Below are positions 8,922 to 10,656 of a stretch of DNA of 10,656 nt, piece after piece. A program made the translations under genes and the position numbers. The stretch comes from a bacterium (GTDB lineage Bacteria; Patescibacteria; Gracilibacteria; 1-14-2-50-48-13). Position 1 is the first letter of the stretch. The number at the start of each line of letters is the position of its first letter. Location: contig JAUIFW010000026.1 of NCBI GenBank assembly GCA_030430105.1, positions 1-10,656 on the forward strand, given 5' to 3'. The notes beneath the pieces were generated by a model. The model saw nothing but the letters and a program-made list of their open reading frames with translations, ran no database searches and was not told the origin of the DNA.

Positions 8922-9917
8922 TTAAACTGAACAAATATAATGCGCCATATCCACAAGGCGCGTTGCATACCCCCATTCATTGTCATACCAAGCGACTACC
9001 TTCACCATTGGCCCGCAAACCTCTGTGAGGTCAGAATCCACAGTCGCACTATTTGGATTTGCTTTATAATCGACTGATACAAGTGGATCCTTGGAAACAG
9101 CAAGTATTCCATCCAAGTCATGTGTCGAGGCCTTATCAAAGGCTGCGTTGATCTCCTCCTTAGTAAGATCCTTACCCTTAAGAAGAAACACTGCATCTAC
9201 AAGAGAAACATTTGGCGTTGGGATACGAAAAGCCATGCCTGTCATTTTGTCCTGTAGGGAAGGGATAACCTTTGTCACAGCTTTGGCAGCACCTGTAGTG
9301 GTAGGAATAATGGAAAGGTTTGCAGAACGTGCACGACGCAGATCCTTGTGTGGTGCGTCCACCAAATTCTGGCTTGCTGTATACGAATGGATGGTACTCA
9401 TCATCATCTGCTCCACACCAAAGGCGTCATTGAGCACCTTCGCAACCGGGGCAAGACAGTTCGTTGTACAACTAGCATTGGAAACAATAGCTTCACCCTG
9501 GTACTGTTCCTCGTTTACTCCATACACCAAGGTAAGCGCATCATCCTTCGCAGGGGCAGAGATTAATACCTTTGTGGCTCCTGCATTCAAATGCGCCTGA
9601 GACTTTTCCTTCGTCGTAAACCTTCCGGTACATTCTAGGACCACATCCACTCCCATCTTCTCCCAGGGAAGCTTCGATGGGTCAGGTTCAGATAACATAG
9701 CGATCTTTACACCATTCACCTCCAAACTATCATCCGTAGCAAGAACAGCCCCCTCATACTTCCCAAAGAAGGAATCGTAAGCAAAGAGATGACCAAGAGT
9801 CTTGTGATCGGCCAAATCATTGACGGCTACCAGCTCAAACACATCAGGCCTTGTGAGAATTATTTTCGCAGCTGCGCGCCCGATACGGCCGAACCCATTT
9901 ATTGCTACGCGGATCAT
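8922..9917 (-). CDS. gap: Glyceraldehyde-3-phosphate dehydrogenase, class I
   Basis: A cytoplasmic glycolytic enzyme that converts glyceraldehyde 3-phosphate, NAD+ and phosphate to 1,3-bisphosphoglycerate, usually as a homotetramer. All hallmarks are present in 331 residues, the usual family length. These are the Rossmann motif NGFGRIGR (7-14), VND with Asp34 for the adenosine ribose, the active site SNASCTTN with catalytic Cys150, His177 in STIHSYT, DAPHKDLRRAR (187-197), RIPTPNVS (231-238) and the C-terminal WYDNEWGYATR (310-320). The Asp-Leu after VN and the Pro at 189 favour NAD+ over NADP+. The ATG at 9917 places the protein start right at the Rossmann fold (MIRVAINGFG). An in-frame ATG at 9938 lies only 3 bases after the -10 box and is unlikely to be transcribed. 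It is the first gene of a probable operon with three unknown genes, an unusual partnership since gap is often next to pgk or tpiA. Confidence 0.98.
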   Translation of the reverse strand: MIRVAINGFGRIGRAAAKIILTRPDVFELVAVNDLADHKTLGHLFAYDSFFGKYEGAVLATDDSLEVNGVKIAMLSEPDPSKLPWEKMGVDVVLECTGRFTTKEKSQAHLNAGATKVLISAPAKDDALTLVYGVNEEQYQGEAIVSNASCTTNCLAPVAKVLNDAFGVEQMMMSTIHSYTASQNLVDAPHKDLRRARSANLSIIPTTTGAAKAVTKVIPSLQDKMTGMAFRIPTPNVSLVDAVFLLKGKDLTKEEINAAFDKASTHDLDGILAVSKDPLVSVDYKANPNSATVDSDLTEVCGPMVKVVAWYDNEWGYATRLVDMAHYICSV

Positions 9918-9941
9918 AAAGAGTATTAGATCTATCATATT

Positions 9942-9971
9942 ATTATACCACATTTTTATGCTTTTTGTAAA
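9942..9971 (-). promoter_or_regulatory. Promoter of gap and the downstream operon
   Basis: On the minus strand, TTTACA (9971-9966) is followed after 18 bases by a perfect TATAAT (9947-9942) preceded by TGG, an extended -10 box. An A-tract (9986-9980 on this strand) lies just upstream of the -35 and could act as an UP element. Transcription would begin near 9935, giving an 18-base leader without a Shine-Dalgarno sequence. Confidence 0.7.
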
Positions 9972-9987
9972 ATAATGTGTTTTTTTC

Positions 9988-10015
9988 TTGCGAACCCCTC
10001 CCAAATCCATAGAAT
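9988..10015 (+). promoter_or_regulatory. Possible promoter of tRNA-Val
   Basis: TTGCGA (9988-9993, four of six matches) and TAGAAT (10010-10015, five of six) are 16 bases apart. This would start transcription near 10022, exactly where the inverted repeat of the leader begins. It faces away from the gap promoter, so the two would be divergent. Confidence 0.4.
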
Positions 10016-10021
10016 CCTAAT

Positions 10022-10080
10022 GTTTTGATCAGGTCCACTCCGCCGATGCTTGGCAGAGCGAACACAGGGCAGGTCAAAAC
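10022..10080 (+). other. Structured leader upstream of tRNA-Val
   Basis: GTTTTGA (10022-10028) is perfectly complementary to TCAAAAC (10074-10080), closing a 59-base region. Inside it, CTC (10038-10040) and GCC (10042-10044) can pair with GGC (10052-10054) and GAG (10056-10058) around one mismatch and a 7-base loop. The region ends 5 bases before the tRNA. It could be a folded 5' leader of the precursor removed by RNase P, or a separate small RNA. It is too short and lacks a T-arm to be a tRNA. Confidence 0.35.
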
Positions 10081-10085
10081 CACTG

Positions 10086-10162
10086 GGGCGATTAGCTCAG
10101 CTGGCTAGAGCATCTCGTTTACACCGAGGGGGTCATAGGTTCGAATCCTATATCGCCCACCA
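10086..10162 (+). tRNA. tRNA-Val (anticodon TAC)
   Basis: A complete 77-base cloverleaf. The acceptor stem pairs GGGCGAT with ATCGCCC, the D stem pairs GCTC with GAGC, and the anticodon stem pairs TCTCG with CGAGG around the loop TTTACAC, giving anticodon TAC for valine GTN codons. The variable loop is GGGTC and the T arm is ATAGG-TTCGAAT-CCTAT. The discriminator is A and CCA is encoded (10160-10162). All stems pair fully, with only one T-G pair at the top of the anticodon stem, so the gene looks functional. Confidence 0.97.
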
Positions 10163-10240
10163 GTACAATTTAGAAACCACAGAGGCCTACCAGGCCTATT
10201 CTCACGATCATCTAGAAATCCCAGCGATATAGGATTCGAA
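10158..10240 (+). repeat. tRNA-linked repeat unit, copy 1
   Basis: The unit begins within the CCA end of tRNA-Val. Its left block (28 bp, from CACCAGTACAATTTAGAAACC) matches copy 2 at 26 of 28 positions and its right block (10212-10240) at 27 of 29. The middle 26 bp have diverged and contain AGGCCT-ACC-AGGCCT (10183-10197), able to form a 6-bp hairpin. The last 17 bases, GCGATATAGGATTCGAA (10224-10240), are the exact reverse complement of the tRNA T-loop and acceptor region at 10140-10156. The element is noncoding and no transposase or integrase is nearby. Confidence 0.75.
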
Positions 10241-10252
10241 GTAGAAACCACT

Positions 10253-10270
10253 TGAAAGCGTTAGCTTTCA
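10253..10270 (+). other. Perfect short hairpin after repeat copy 1
   Basis: TGAAAGC and GCTTTCA form a perfect 7-bp stem around the loop GTTA. No T-run follows, so it is not a standard intrinsic terminator, though it could mark the 3' end of the tRNA transcript. A partial copy of the repeat's left block, TAGAAACCAC, lies directly before it (10242-10251). Confidence 0.4.
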
Positions 10271-10398
10271 GAGTAGCCTTGGCATGAACAACTAGAAGTC
10301 AATCATCTGCGACAGTCGGGGCCTGCCGCAGCTGAGATGAGTAGGGAGCCACAGCGACCGTGCGAATCCAGCGTGAGGTAGGAGAATCCGGCACCGAT
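10271..10398. other. GC-rich noncoding spacer between the repeat copies
   Basis: There is no convincing reading frame on either strand. The composition is clearly richer in G and C than the coding genes. Fragments resemble pieces of tRNA genes, such as GCAGCTGAG, TGCGAATCC and, just before copy 2, GAGAATCCGG followed by ATCACCA. I could not fold these into a cloverleaf, so a decayed tRNA or an unknown structured RNA are both only possibilities. Confidence 0.3.
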
Positions 10399-10480
10399 CA
10401 CCAGTGCAATCTAGAAACCACAGAGGTTCCAATGGTCTTACTTTCGTGTACCTAGAAATCCCGGCGATATAAGATTCGAA
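10399..10480 (+). repeat. tRNA-linked repeat unit, copy 2
   Basis: Second copy of the unit that starts at the tRNA-Val CCA end. The left block (10399-10426) keeps CACCAG and TAGAAACCACAGAGG, and the right block (10452-10480) keeps CTAGAAATCCC. It ends in GCGATATAAGATTCGAA (10464-10480), complementary to tRNA-Val with one mismatch. The middle 25 bp differ from copy 1. The sequence before CACCAG is not tRNA-Val, so this copy is not attached to an intact tRNA. Confidence 0.75.
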
Positions 10481-10571
10481 CAGACCAGGAGGGGTGCCAA
10501 TAGCACGCCAAATCCTGGAAGGATCAAAGTGACCATAGTCATAGGCAGTACAAGTACTAGCAAATTGCCTC

Positions 10572-10599
10572 CTGACAAAAGAAAACTTACAACTATAAT
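10572..10599 (+). promoter_or_regulatory. Possible promoter at the right edge
   Basis: CTGACA (10572-10577, five of six matches) and a perfect TATAAT (10594-10599) are 16 bases apart. Transcription would start near 10606, about 16 bases before an ATG at 10622, the same short-leader layout as the other two promoters. Confidence 0.4.
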
Positions 10600-10621
10600 G
10601 AAAACATATAACTTTGCAGCC

Positions 10622-10656
10622 ATGACAAAAAGCACACATAGATCCGTAGCAATACT
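10622..10656 (+). CDS. Possible start of a plus-strand gene, cut by the window edge
   Basis: Only 11 codons are visible (MTKSTHRSVAI), reading to the edge without a stop. The case rests on the promoter-like sequence just upstream. An in-frame ATG at 10598 would add eight residues but overlaps the -10 box. Product unknown. Confidence 0.25.
   Translation, partial: MTKSTHRSVAI

Noticed and set aside
9091..9600. 169-codon plus-strand frame opposite gap
   Set aside because: It is a shadow of the well-conserved gap coding strand, with no promoter or recognisable product.
9918..10010. N-terminal extension of GAPDH by 31 residues
   Set aside because: The extension reads through the promoter, and the conserved family begins at MIRVAINGFGRIGR.
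10050..10232. Plus-strand 60-codon frame over the tRNA
   Set aside because: It is a translation of the tRNA-Val gene itself plus its flanks, a known source of spurious peptides.
10158..10480. CRISPR array
   Set aside because: There are only two full units, about 240 bp apart, with diverged interiors and no regularly spaced short repeats or cas genes.
10158..10480. Integrated element bounded by tRNA attachment sites
   Set aside because: The tRNA-derived segments are inverted rather than direct, only about 300 bp is enclosed, and there is no integrase.
10438..10656. Minus-strand open frame encoding a hydrophobic peptide, open to the right edge
   Set aside because: Its last codons and stop lie inside repeat copy 2, a noncoding element whose blocks recur next to tRNA-Val. 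The hydrophobicity can be explained by A-rich promoter-like sequence on the other strand. A real membrane protein ending here cannot be fully excluded.

Overview
The window looks like part of a bacterial chromosome, most plausibly from the Patescibacteria (CPR). Three things suggest this. None of the predicted genes has a well-placed Shine-Dalgarno sequence. Two promoters share an extended -10 box (TGGTATAAT) only about 20 bases ahead of the start codon. A housekeeping gene sits in a tight operon with very large proteins that match no family I recognise. The lineage is an inference; there is no rRNA or marker protein to fix it. The reading frames use the standard code, with no in-frame TGA.

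Layout: nearly everything from 1 to 9917 is on the minus strand. Transcription appears to start at a promoter near 9942-9971 and runs leftward through gap (class I glyceraldehyde-3-phosphate dehydrogenase, 331 aa), a 706-aa unknown protein, a 118-aa helical protein and a 1377-aa unknown protein. The junctions are only 3, 2 and 13 bases, so these four genes are probably one operon. A second promoter overlaps the end of the 1377-aa gene and drives a further large gene (at least 751 aa) that runs off the left edge. The 706-, 1377- and 751+-aa proteins are built in a similar way: long charged helices alternate with short beta-hairpin segments. They may form one assembly, but no function can be named. 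Only the 751+-aa protein has membrane-like segments.

The right end (9918-10656) is different. A plus-strand tRNA-Val(TAC) gene with encoded CCA is preceded by a possible promoter and a leader closed by a 7-bp inverted repeat. It is followed by about 320 bases of GC-richer noncoding DNA. This contains two imperfect copies of an 82-83 bp unit. Each unit starts with the sequence that follows the tRNA CCA end and finishes with a segment complementary to the T-arm and acceptor strand of that same tRNA. At the extreme right edge a plus-strand promoter-like sequence precedes a possible gene start.

The best candidates for something undescribed are the gap-linked operon of repeat-built giant proteins and the tRNA-Val-complementary repeat units.
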